64,000 nt of DNA, taken from Coprinus comatus. Taxonomy: Eukaryota > Basidiomycota > Agaricomycetes > Agaricales > Agaricaceae. The DNA is taken from positions 186,001-250,000 of the forward strand of contig JAWPGT010000033.1 of the NCBI GenBank assembly GCA_034638255.1. The letters run 5' to 3'. Below, one piece after another: positions 1 through 11,099 of the stretch; within the stretch, counting starts at the first letter, position 1, and the number at the start of each line of letters is the position of its first letter. The position numbers and the translations under genes are program-made. The notes under the pieces were generated by a model. The model was not told the origin of the DNA and did no database searches. It saw only the letters and a program-made list of their open reading frames with translations.

Positions 1-590
1 TGTAGTAGAATCCTACTACTTACACTGTACTGTAGTAGAATCCTACTACTCGCACTGTACTGTAGTAGAATCCTACTACTTACACTGTACTGTAGTAGAA
101 TTCTACTACTCACACTATACTGTAGTAGAATTCTACTACCCATACTATACTGTAGTAGAATCCTACTACTCACACTATAGGATTGAAGAATTCTACAACT
201 GTCACTATACTGTAGTAGAATTCTACTACCCACACTATACTGTTGTAGAATTCTACTACTCACACTATACTGTAGTAGAATCCTACTACTTACACTGTAC
301 TGTAGTAGAATCCTACTACTTACACTGTACTGTAGTAGAATTCTACTACTCACACTATACTGTAGTAGAATCCTACTACTCGCACTATACTGTTGTAGAA
401 TTCTACTACTCACACTATACTGTAGTAGAATCCTACTACTTACACTGTACTGTAGTAGAATCCTACTACTTACACTGTACTGTAGTAGAATTCTACTACT
501 CACACTATACTGTAGTAGAATCCTACTACTCGCACTGTACTGTTGTAGAATTCTGCTACCTATACTCCAGTGTTGAAGAATTCCCATAAT
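1..590. repeat. Left subterminal tandem array of the giant KDZ element
   Basis: About 19 copies of a 30-bp unit that begins tgtagtagaattctactac and continues with a spacer ending cactatac or cactgtac. Each unit holds a palindrome (gtagtagaa/ttctactac), and some copies carry tcc for ttc in its centre. Units near 180 and 560 are decayed. The reverse complement of the unit is the unit of the array at 31,815-32,590, so the two arrays face each other. Arrays of short palindromic repeats close to element ends are typical transposase-binding regions. The array is cut by the window edge, so the outer left terminus of the element is not seen. Confidence 0.85.
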
Positions 591-679
591 GATAGATAGT
601 TCTTAATACTAAAATTATGGTTGTTCAAATCCAAGGTCGCACTGCACACATGATATATATTTAACCCAATACCTATCTA

Positions 680-2636
680 CTACTTCTTGATAGGTATATC
701 TATTCCCCAGGTTTCCTTGTACTGCTTCCTAATCCGCTCTACTGTACGAACTGCTATAAATTGTTCATGTTCATCACTATCCCTCTCTAGTAAACCAGTG
801 AACAGATTCCTCCAATTGAAGCCCAACTTCTTCATGTTTTGGATAAAGAATAAAATATTTCGAGGGGTTAAGGGAATGGGTCCAAAACCTTCCTTGATAA
901 GCGTTCCATCTATAATAGAAGAAACACTCCACTTTTTCCAAAGTAGAGCTCCTGCAATTGCAGTCTCAGGAGCGCATCCACAAGTAAGAAATCCCTGAAC
1001 CTGAATTTTCGTCTCCTTCTTTCCAACACCTGCCTTTGGATAGGGAACTCCATGAATTGCAACACCTGCAATAGTTTGATCACCATCTACATGAGATGTA
1101 CTCTTATCCTTCATAAAATGGTGAACGCAATGAACATTACAGATCATTGGTGAGCATCTCCACAGTAAGAGCGAAAGTGGTACAATAGGCCTCAGGCAAA
1201 TAGCTGAAGCTATCTCTAACACGCTTCTTGACTTCAGCAGGAATCGGTGGTTTCTTCCCCTTGGTAGTTAGCCAAGCATGGAGTATGGCGAGATCAGATT
1301 CTATACAATAGATTAGAGACATTCTAAAGCTAAGAGATATATGTGAACATACCATGGAATTCATCGAAATTTGGCTCAACAAATTCTTCATCCTTATTTA
1401 GCCTTCTTTTTTTCCGTCCTTTTCCTTTTTCTTTTCCTATATTATATATTAGAGTTAGATTGGAAATAAAAGAAAAACTAAACTTACCAGTGACATTTGC
1501 GTGAGATCTCTTTTCACCTGTTGATACTTCTGGAAGTTTTACCTTAGTAAACATTTATGAAATATATTTGGAAACTTACCAATTATATTCTCATTATCAC
1601 TCTCAACATCTACCCATTGAAGTGTAGCGCGTTTCTCCTTTCCCTTCTCCTTTCTTGTAGTTAAAGCTTTAATCAATGGAGTATCTGTATCATCATCTGA
1701 TAGATCTGAGATATGCGTGTCATCAGCTGATATATCCAAAATACGTTCAACATTGTTAGTTGTAGCTAAAAACAAATGTTAGCAAAGTTTCAGAGCATAA
1801 CACAGTAGTACTTACTACTTGTAGGAATAGTAAGATCAGAAGGAATGGAAGGAACAGATGACAGTTCTTTGTCCTCAGTCAATAAAGAGATGGGTAAAGA
1901 AGATCCAACGCTCATAGGAGCAGGAGCAGTACTTTGAATACTCTCTGTAATAGGCGTAGCTCCAGTACTTAGAGGGATGGAGGTTGTTTGAGTTTCGTTT
2001 GAAGTAGAAGAAGATATTGTAGTGACAGGCGTTGAAGTAGAAGTAGCATTCCTCAAGGTATTGGTGGAAATAATGGGAATAGATGATGAAGAGGGTAAGT
2101 TGATAGAAGGTTGAACTTCAATGACGGTTTCTTTGGCTATGACTTTAGCTTAATGTTCTAAAACTAGAAATTTAAAAAAAAATATGCGTACCATCAGTCT
2201 TTACATGAGAGTCATCATCATCATCATCATCATCTTCACTTAAGTCAGAGGTAAGTGGTTCAAGATCCATATCTATTATTAAGGTTAAATAGGTTTGAAA
2301 ATAAAATAAAAGTAGCGTACAAGTGTTAGAAACTCCAACATTTGCTTTCTTGAGCTTGGTGATTTGCGTTCTTATAGACTTTAACTTGTTCTTCATAGCT
2401 GTGATATGTTGTTTCTTGGATTTCACAGTTTCTGAAATGAAAACATTATCTGAGTATGAAATGAGAGGTAAGGGAATAGGAGTAAACATACGTGGATTTT
2501 TCTTCCCTTTCTTCTTTGAGAACGTTTCAAATTGTTTAACCAAGGCTTTGATAGCAAGGTCGGTGGAACTCTCAAGACTGACCAGAGAGTCAAGGTCTAA
2601 GGTTGAAACTTGGATTTCAAGAACAGATGAAGACAT
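680..2636 (-). CDS. KDZ-element accessory protein of unknown function (multi-exon)
   Basis: A leftward chain of short coding blocks separated by 45-60-base introns, starting at the ATG at 2636 (MSSSVLEIQV...) and ending at the TAG at 680. The order is: a lysine-rich N-terminus with a short coiled coil; a run of eight aspartates encoded by a GAT repeat (around 2215-2240); a Ser/Thr/Pro-rich segment (1810-2150); a second acidic segment (1600-1760); a basic KGKGRKKRR stretch (1400-1440); and a C-terminal globular part of about 220 residues (680-1320) with conserved-looking Trp, Cys and Gly positions (HAWLTTKGKK, GFLTCGCAPETA, LGFNWRNLF). I do not recognise the family. Placed between the left array and the TET/JBP gene on the same strand, it is probably cargo of the element. 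At least one junction near 1130-1160 is uncertain, so some decay is possible. Confidence 0.5.
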
Positions 2637-2976
2637 TGGAAGAAAGGAGAGTAGGAGAAAAGAGGAATGCGATATTAGAAAGCTACTACAGGATGGTCCA
2701 TTTTTAAGTAAAGGGAAGTACAATAGACTAACCATATGGGGAAAGATCTTATGAGATGAAAAGCATAAGTAATTATGTGATAAGTCAGTCAATTGTATTA
2801 TACACGGGCATCAGAACAGAAGTCATCAAGTTATAACATTAAATTCATAATAATTATATAATAAAAATGCGCACAAAGTAAGTAGGATAGTTAGATAAAA
2901 ATGTAATATCTACTTAGAAGTTATTTTGGTATAAAAGTAGCTCAAACTAGCTAAAGAAAATTATAAGAGAATGTCG

Positions 2977-4323
2977 TTAACTATCTAGAAGTATGTTATT
3001 AATATTAGCCCATCCTGGATAACTAATATTTAATCTATCAAACTGAACCTTCTTAACAAAAGAAGCATAGCAAATACAATCACCTCAATCCCAAGATCCA
3101 ACTGAATGTGTTAACAAGTTACCACAAAACTGGACTACAGTTCCAGGAGGATAGTCAAAAGTAGCACCTAACTCAGGAAAATTGATAGTTACTTTGGAAT
3201 AAGTACCAACCGAAACTACCTGATCAAACCAAGCATAACACCCATTCCGATCTGTATGAGGTCTTGAAGTACGATTTGAAATAACTGAAACTCCAGTAAA
3301 TGCAGAAGTCCACTGAGAAGCCCAAAACTTGGTATGGTCAATATTTCGTAACTCTTGCAAGAAGTTGTAACCAGCTTGATACAAGTCAGGATGAATGAAA
3401 CGAAAAATATCATTGAGGCTCTTGAAGACTTCAGTTGTGAACAATAACCAAGGTTTCGTGTGAAGTTTTCGGGTACTCAAAGATCTTGAGGTTTTGACTG
3501 AGATATCAAAGCAATACTAGACTTAACATTAGAAAGAGTTATTGAATGGAAATAATAAACTTACTCCATGACCTTGAGGGAACCATCCAGGACTGAGAGT
3601 TAATGCACCTCGGGACATAACAGACCCCTGTTGTTGCAAGAAATACTTTCCATCAACCCGCCAAAGATGACTGTTGCTCTTGAGGGAAGAATTGAAGGCT
3701 GATTTACTTCCATCCAAGATTTTCGTAGCAGTAACAAGATCATCCTAAAGTGGAAATAAAATTAACAATAAGAAATTAATGTAAAAATCAAACATACTTG
3801 GTATTTTTCAGTCAAGACTGAAGGCAGATATACAATGAGAATATGACCTTTGGAATCAACAACAAGGGTAGGAGTCTTGATGTATCCAAGATTACAAGCT
3901 GAGAGAATTGTCGAGATCTTCTTTGGTTGAACAAGTTTCGTAATGTCAATACCAAGTACAACTTAAATGAAATAAAAAGATTAAGTTGAGTGAACATAAA
4001 GTTGATGAAAAACTTACTCTGATTTCGGATAGCTGCTGCAAGTGCATGAACAGAATTTCGGTACTGTTCCTTGGGTGATTGGTATTGCGTGAGTATTCGT
4101 GATGTACCACTTAGTGGTACAAAGCTAGGACTAATATTTCATTAGTAGATAAAAGATTTAGTTTTATATGAAACACATACCAATCTGGATTACATTGAAG
4201 ATATTGTAACCTTGTATGAACAGCTTGAGAGAATTTCGAAGTAGAAGAAGAATGTTCCACAGGTATGATTTGCTTGACTTTATTCCTCCCTCGAGAACGT
4301 TTACGATTTCGATGAGAGCCCAT
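2977..4323 (-). pseudogene. TET/JBP-family 2-oxoglutarate/Fe(II) dioxygenase gene, interrupted by TGA
   Basis: Five or so exons run left from the ATG at 4323 (MGSHRNRKRSRG, basic N-terminus). The catalytic domain is in the last exon. It shows the Fe(II) motif H-x-D in RPHTDRNG (about 3240), a PPGTVVQF strand, and the distal iron-binding His in LLTHSVGSW (about 3100). TET/JBP enzymes oxidise 5-methylcytosine or thymine in DNA. At 3085-3087 an in-frame TGA stops the frame just after the distal His. Beyond it the same frame continues GDCICYASFVKK to a TAA at 2977, which fits the family pattern in which GDR supplies the 2-oxoglutarate-binding arginine. Both lesions (stop for a likely CGA arginine, Cys for a likely CGT arginine) read as CpG transitions. 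The exon 4/5 junction near 3480-3580 is also uncertain. Family call good; inactive state likely. Confidence 0.75.
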
Positions 4324-4399
4324 GAGAGGGTTGAATTGGGATTGAAGGATTCTTCAACCCAGGTCTTATAAAATGGCCTGTGACGTGGCAAGGTGGAGG

Positions 4400-5640
4400 A
4401 CAAATATTATATTGAAGATTTCATAAACAATAAACATCTTAACTAATAACATTAGTACAATGATCAAACAATGGGAGGGTTACAAACTCACATAATTTAC
4501 ACCAACTCCACATTTCGTCATACATGACCTACATAACTTATAACATGGTCAGTATCTTACACTTTCATGAAGTTATGAACTTACACATGGAGTGATGTGG
4601 TTTGATGACAGCCAGGAAGACACCTTCAGTCGAAAATCTTTCAAAGGAACTAATACATTATATAATGTCAATAAATGTGTAACAAGCAGGTAAATAGATA
4701 CATACCAGGCATGATTGATGACTGAGCATCATTGAGAATAATAATAATAAAATATTTGAACAATCATTAGAAAATAACGAGACAAATTCAAGTAGTGGAA
4801 CATACCAGTTGCATAACAAAGGCCTTACTTGAATAAGAATAGAGGGAGCATCAGGGTTTGTTGATGTGAATACAGGGGCAAGAGTTTTGGATTGCGTCAA
4901 GGGCAGGAAGAGAAACACTGAGGGGGGACATATAGAGCAGGTTGAAGAGACAAAAACCAACGTTGAGGCCAGCAAGGTCAGCATTGAGGAGATTCGTGAG
5001 GTCATCAAGCATATCGAAGCTGAAAGAGCACGTCAAGGTGAGTGTGGGGGGGGAGGGAAGGAAAACAGAGCATGGGGCAGATACCTGACCTTGAGGATGT
5101 AGCAGATAGAAGTGTCGAGGTGTTGAGGATGTAGCAGATAGTAGAGTTGAGGTGTCAAGGGTGTAGCAGACAGCAGGTTGGCAGGCTGGAGAGAGAGAGA
5201 GAGAGGGAACCAAGAAGAACGTGAACGCAGGTGCATCTTAAGTACCTGCCAGCAGGTGACGTGTCAGTACGTTAGGCAGATGATGTGTCAGTACGTTAGG
5301 CAGATGACGAAAACACGGAGACCGCTCAAACCCATTGGGGTGCAGGGTATTGGCGGTCACTTGAAGACCCTGCCTAGACCACGGAGATTGTCCGGATGAG
5401 AAGGGGATTCCAATCCATATACATACACACAAAAAGAGAAACATAAGTAAGCTAATCATCACAGTTTAATAATACTCACTGTAAATCTTCATGGTTATTC
5501 TTTAAAGGACGAGAGAGGTACAAGGATTAGGAGGGGAAATGGGGGGGAAAACAAGGTGAGAAGCACCATGCATGATTGATGGCGTCGTGGTAACAGCCTT
5601 CCAGGGTCACAGTGCTATTTTGTAATGGCTCAGCAGTCAG
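4400..5640. other. Non-coding stretch between TET/JBP and the LINE fragment
   Basis: I see no supportable gene. The first 450 bases are AT-rich like the KDZ genes. From about 4850 the base composition changes and short direct repeats appear: a unit around ggtgttgaggatgtagcaga at 5090-5170, a 27-bp unit containing gtgtcagtacgttaggcaga twice at 5260-5310, and a GA run at 5190-5205. The composition change may mark the edge of a later insertion or capture. Confidence 0.4.
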
Positions 5641-5839
5641 ATCATGATCAAGAAATGCCTGAGTAAATCCGTCATTTTTAGCTGGAAAGCGTGGCTTCTC
5701 CTCGATGGCTTAGGAGAAAAGTGGGACCCCAGATGGATCAATAGACGTGAAGAGAGGAATGAACACCACAAGAGAAGTGCAAAACGCCTGCAAGAAATTG
5801 ATAGAGACCTTAGCATTATTCCGAAAATGAAGGAAACAA

Positions 5840-7190
5840 ACAAGCTAAGCCACACCTTCTATGTCTTTGTCCAATGCACACCACAGGATGAAGTGGTGAA
5901 ACCCAACTCCCTAAACTTGCCTGAGAATCATATCCCTGACGAAGGAGCGCAACCCGCCCTGCATAAAGCATGGGTAGATTGTGTAACCACCATTGGTGCA
6001 CCAGGAGACCCAGACGTACTGGGTCTGCCAACAATACCCAGCGACTGCCTGAACCGTGCGAGTCAGACTCCAGAGTATGACTGTGAAAATCCCCCCTGAC
6101 ATGCTTCAGAGCAAGGAGAATGCGAAGTTGGCAGTGATGCTACAGATAATAGAGCGAACACCAGGCCATGTGGACCTGGTCATACAAAATGTACCTAAAC
6201 CAATTATTGAGTACTTGACAACAAGGATAGAGCAGTACTCGAACTAGGATTGGACGTACCATGAAGGGGCAACTCTGCTACGAGCCCTCACCAAACGCCT
6301 GCAGGAGCGAGTAGGTGCAACAGCACTCGAGAAACCCCGAAACACCCGCATACAGGGCTACAGCTGCTGCCAATAACCGCCCAATAGAGATATGTGTGCA
6401 AACCACACGCAAAGGCATGCGTCTGCCTGGGGTCTCCCAAGCTCTACTGTATCGGAAAATGAGAGAATTGAAACGACCGGAGAAAAGGCGAGATACCATG
6501 ATGAACCTGGATATTGCAAGACATGCCGCCAGACAGGACCCGACCGAGGATGAACCATTGCCCACTGAAAGCCAAATGTGGTGCTCGCTAAGGGACATAG
6601 ACCTGTCGAGAAGTGTCAGATCGGTATTATGGAAAGCCATGCATGGAACCCTAAGAATTGGGTCGTACTGGGAATGCATACCAGGATATGAAATAAGAGG
6701 ACAATGTGGAATGTGTGACGTGTCCGAAACCCTGGAACATATACTGACAGAGTGCCGTGGTAATGGACAAGAAGAAGTTTGGAAGCTTGTAAACACAGCT
6801 GCCGCCAACAAGAATATTGAGCGTGTCCCAGAAACACTAGGCAGTGTGCTAGCATGCAGCATGTATAAGGTCAAGAACCAAAACGGCAAGACGGCGGTGG
6901 GAAAAACAAGGTTCCATAAGACAATAATAGCTGAGTCGGCCCTGGTTATATGGAAACTACGCAACGAGAAATCCGTCGCAATGGAGGAGTAAATGAGACA
7001 CCTACCAAGGCAGAGGTGAAGCGAAGATAGGAATCTGCCATGAACCAGCGCATCTCACAGGTATTTATGGTAAAAGATATCCACGTCCAGGACATTCTCT
7101 TCGATCGCTGGTAGCTGGCCCCTAACTTGTGGTAGGGACGCGGATACAGTGAAAGCGCCACCAAAAAAAGAAAAAGAAAAAAGAAAGAAA
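5840..7190 (+). mobile_element. Decayed 5'-truncated LINE (non-LTR) tail with RNase H and zinc-knuckle end
   Basis: The reading frame at 6315-6992 carries the C-terminal region common to basidiomycete LINE ORF2 proteins: LWKAMHGTLRIGSYW, then a Cys-Cys-His-Cys group in CGMCDVSETLEHILTEC, then ALVIWKLRNEKSV. Upstream at about 6000-6330 frame-broken pieces (MLQSKENAKLAVMLQI..., TYHEGATLLRALTKRLQ) fit an RNase H domain. The coding part ends with TAA at 6990. A 3' untranslated part and an A-rich tail (7163-7190) follow. The tail abuts sequence that reads as the eIF3L pseudogene on the opposite strand, so the LINE inserted into that copy. Several frameshifts mean it is dead; the 5' edge is not defined. 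Confidence 0.7.
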
Positions 7191-9036
7191 GTCCTGTTCC
7201 CTCCATACAAGGTACACGATTCAAACTAGTGCTAGCCTGTTTCATAACCATCATCTCTTAAACCATATCCTCTTCATCCGCATCCAAGAAATTAGCAAGC
7301 TTCTGTGCATCTAAACTTGTGTACAACTTCAAGAAACTCCTGAGTGTAGGTACAGGTGGTTGGGCAGTGACATCAGCAAGGAAGCAACTGAGGTGGCGTT
7401 GTGTTGAATCATAACCAGATAAAGGGGCTTCAGATGGCCTGGAAGGAATAAGGAGAGTGGCGACAGCAGCAGGATCTTCATATAGTGGGGCGTTGGCAGT
7501 GATGAATTTAGGGCAAGAGTAGAGGAAGAGCTCTTCGAATGTGCTTAGAGCTTCTTGTCTGTATATATATGCGAGTATTTAATTATAATTCTTTTTTCTA
7601 TTTGAAAACATACCCTCCACGAGCGATTTTGGCATATTGCTCACTGAACCCCTCCTTTGCAATAATATTGTCATCCAACCGTGTTGGAGATAGCGAGTTG
7701 TAGATGGGAAAGATGGCATACATGCCGTCAGCTGTTTTGCTAATCTATATTCTTTTGTCAATTCACCAAAACTTAAGATTGGGAAAAAAGCGAATCAAAA
7801 CTGACCTGGTCATATTGATAACTTCTTGTATGATACTGACGCATACGCATGATGAAGTTGAGGATCGTAACAAATGTCCGAATGGCATCCAGATAATGTC
7901 TTAGCATGATGTAACAGAAGCCAACATAGTAGTGAGTCGTGACATGGCAAGCGGTTACAACTTACACGAGTAATGGGCGACTGGAAAAATCGATAATTAG
8001 GGACAATTTTTCAGTACATTCAAGATCACGTACTCTCTGGTTGAGTTCAACATTCTCCATAACCTTCAAAGCAAGGGTATAATCGCCGAGAAGGACATGG
8101 ACGCGGCATAGACCGATGATACTGAAATAACCAAGCATCCTATACAAAGGACGTTGACCGAACTCTCCTACAATTCTACTATGTCATGTAAGATGTAGGC
8201 CTACTGCTTGATAGTTGATCAAAGACGTACACAATCTCCTCGGCACTTTTTCCTTCCCGCTGTGCGACAATATATTCATTGATTTTGGACTTTTGCACCA
8301 AGGAATACAAAACGTTAAGGACACTGTATGAACTCCATACTGGGCCAGCTTCTGCGACCATATTGAGTTCATCATCGGTCTTTCTCTTGACTTTGGATCG
8401 GCATGTGCAGAAGACCTGGTACTGGTAGATAAACTCATCGATGATATCCAAAGCCATTGTTCGGGCAATTCAAGTTGCACGGGGCCATCAGAATCTACGC
8501 AAGGTGTGAGATACGAAGTGCGTAGCTAATAGTATAACTGACTGAGGAGGTAGTTGAAGAGTTCGCAACTGTTTTCGTAAGAATGGAATCTGTCGTCCAC
8601 ATTGGGTTGGAGGCGAGAGTAGACGTGACGGTAATAGAGTTCGCAATATAGGACAAGGAAGATGGGATCTAGTTGCGTTTCAACCATCAAGTTAGGACGA
8701 TACGCAAGGTGAAAATAAGGACGCACCATCGTTGACTAGGGGAGCAATGATTTCTGCCTCGGGCCATCCCGCTCTTGAATAGAACTTGTCGGTATATTTG
8801 TTCCAACCACTCTCATAAGCAACCGTAATCTCTTCGAGGTTGTTCTCCAGGACCGCATGATGATAATAAGTCATACGTACGACCTTTACAACGTCTGGAA
8901 TCAGAGAGAAGGCTGCTTGTTGGGCCATATGCTGCGACCATGGGCGACTCATCGAGTTGTTCAAGTCGTCAAAGGATTTGGTCTTGAAGATCAGGTAAGT
9001 TAAATGGTCATATATTAAATTTTTAAAAAAACTCAC
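7191..9036 (-). pseudogene. eIF3 subunit L (eIF3l) pseudogene, intron-containing
   Basis: Read leftward, the exons give a nearly complete eIF3l: TYYHHAVLENNLEEITVAYESGWN (about 8800-8880), [95 protein letters not shown], then LRSFLKLYTSLDAQKLANF (7270-7330). Introns are still in place, so it is not a retrocopy. It is broken in three ways. A base is missing at about 8450 between WLW and DIIDEF. A TAA at 7258-7260 replaces the codon expected before EMMVMKQAS. The C-terminus is cut off by the A-rich tail of the LINE. A few substitutions also lie in conserved positions. A functional eIF3l gene must exist elsewhere in the genome; this copy may have been carried in by a transposon. Confidence 0.85.
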
Positions 9037-9047
9037 GGAAACCTGAA

Positions 9048-10060
9048 GGTCTTAGCTATAACCTGCGACAATGCATCAAATAATGATACAATGATCAGAG
9101 AATTAGAGGATATGCTTCCTAATTTTGAGGGCCAGTTTTCTCGTGGGCGGTGCTTTGCTCATGTTCTCAATCTTGTCGTGAAAAGCATCTTAAAGCAGTT
9201 TGAGCGCAAGTCTCTTACAGTAGATGATGTTGTAGAAGAACAAGTAAGCCGTGCATTTGATGCGAGTGAGAATGATGCAGATAATGAGGATGGATGGGTA
9301 GATGAGAGAGATATCATGAGTAGAGAAGAGATACAGCAGTTAAACACGTCAACGAAGGAGGTTGAGGCAGTACTGTACAAGGTATGTGTTGTCAACTTGT
9401 CACATCTGTGACATTGAATGTTACTCGGTACTCATACTCATCTCTATACTCTACGACTATCTTTCTGCTTTTCATCTCTTCTAACAAGCTTCGAAAATGT
9501 GCCTACAAGATGACACACTCCCCTACCTCACTCAAACCACGATGGCTAGAAATCTTACACCAGTTAAACATTCCGGAGCATATTATGCCACGAGATGTTG
9601 CAACTCGTTGGAACTCAACATATGACATGTTGCTGTTTTCTATTGAGTATAAAGTTGCCCTCAAGACAATTACCAGTGATGTTGACTTCGGCTTAACACA
9701 ATTCCAACTTACGAAGGAAGAATGGATTTTGGTAGAGCAGCTTGCGGATATTCTCAAAGTAAGTAGTTAAACTTTGCATACTGGTCACATTTTCTTTTTT
9801 ATTAACCTCCAGATTTGTTACCTGCTACCCAGATCTTTAAAACTGCTACTCTATACTTCTCCCAAGCTACCGCCAATGTGTCAGCAGTAATTCCTGTAAT
9901 CGACCAAATCGATTCAGTCCTTACTGCTGCCCAAGAAAACGTTCAACACTCTCCAGCCATCGTGGCTGCTTTAGCAGTTGGAAAGTGTACCCTGAATCGA
10001 TACTATAGCAAAACGGATGACTCTAGTGTGTATAAGATCGCCACTAGTAAGTATTCTTCT
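9048..10060 (+). pseudogene. hAT-family transposase remnant (central part)
   Basis: Three coding blocks separated by intron-like gaps give the middle of a fungal hAT transposase: ITCDNASNNDTMI with the first catalytic Asp (9055-9095), GRCFAHVLNLVVKSIL (9145-9195), PRDVATRWNSTYDMLL (9590-9635), LTKEEWILVEQLADILK (9710-9760), and FKTATLYFSQATANVSAVIPVID (9835-9905). The N-terminal BED-type finger and the C-terminal dimerisation domain are missing on both sides, so this is a fragment. The left edge abuts the 5' end of the eIF3L copy. Confidence 0.75.
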
Positions 10061-10275
10061 ATTTTATATCAACTTGAAATGCTGACTCATTACTTCTCTG
10101 AAAATTATAGTTCTATAGTTTCCTCTCGAAGTCAGAACTCCTTGCACTTCTACCCGTGTGCCCGTCGACGTTTAAGGTCGACGCCATTTTCCCGTTCACC
10201 ATTTATCCTAGTATGTCCATCGTCCACAGTGCTAAATTTGATGCAGGGCACTAATTCATGAACTGATTCATTACA

Positions 10276-11095
10276 GAAGCAACTGGAAGAGCTTTATATC
10301 TCAAGGCCACCGTAGAGGCTTATTTACAAGAACTGGGGTTGGTTGATAAGAATGATGACAAGGTGCTCCCGCGATGGTATGCCAGCAAACGACAATTCCA
10401 AAACGAGATCATGTCGGTGAGTAGTACCTGTCGAAGTAACTAAACATATATCAAGTATTCATCTCGTCTTTTGAATCTCAGCACGCTGCTCTGTGTGAAC
10501 ATTGGACTGCTTATTGGACCCTGTGCAGCTCCCAACCCCACACTCTCCACGATGTTGGTATTACGGTTGCTCTAGCTGGATTTTTATTGTACCTATGGAA
10601 GGACCAGCTCTTCCATTACCTCTAGCTCTCCTCTCCGCTTCTGCGTGGTGTTGTGATACCCTTCAATTACGCTTTACACTTCGTGATATGTCTCAACCAC
10701 AGACCCTATTCTCGTTATATTCGGACATCTCTCGGTATTCGCTATTTTATCAACAAGATACCCATGTTGATATTAAACATTTTTTATTCATTCACATACC
10801 CTACCAGAGTGTTACTACTCTCTCCGTTCATCCAAACGCCAATTACAACCCCCCTTCGAGTAAAGTCATCAACGCCACTAGCAAATGGATCTTCTTACAA
10901 CCACATGGGTACAATATACTTCGGAAGCGTTCAAACCCCTTCATCATAGAATCCATCGCGTACATGGTGATGTTGATGGCTAGCGCCAAACTTGACAAGT
11001 ATGCACCCTATTCTAAAGGATATGAATGGTTATCCGAAGGTGGATGGCGCGATCGACAGCCTTTTCCGTCTGAGGATATTGATACAGCATCATGA
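10276..11095 (+). pseudogene. Fragment of an unrecognised multi-exon gene, probably broken
   Basis: After an acceptor at about 10,275 a coding block reads ATGRALYLKATVEAYLQELG to a donor at about 10,418. A second block from about 10,481 contains a hydrophobic stretch (VGITVALAGFLLYLW, 10,555-10,600) followed by frame changes. A third frame ends with YSKGYEWLSEGGWRDRQPF and a TGA at 11,093-11,095. The three blocks do not join in one frame without extra introns. I do not recognise the family. A single-pass or multi-pass membrane protein is possible. Confidence 0.3.
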
Positions 11096-11099
11096 TCAT

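Noticed and set aside
1..590. CRISPR-like array
   Set aside because: Units are contiguous 30-bp palindromic repeats without unique spacers, and the genome is eukaryotic.
5033..5460. Short Ser/Leu-rich frames around 5,030-5,460
   Set aside because: Arise from short direct repeats; no motif or splice support.
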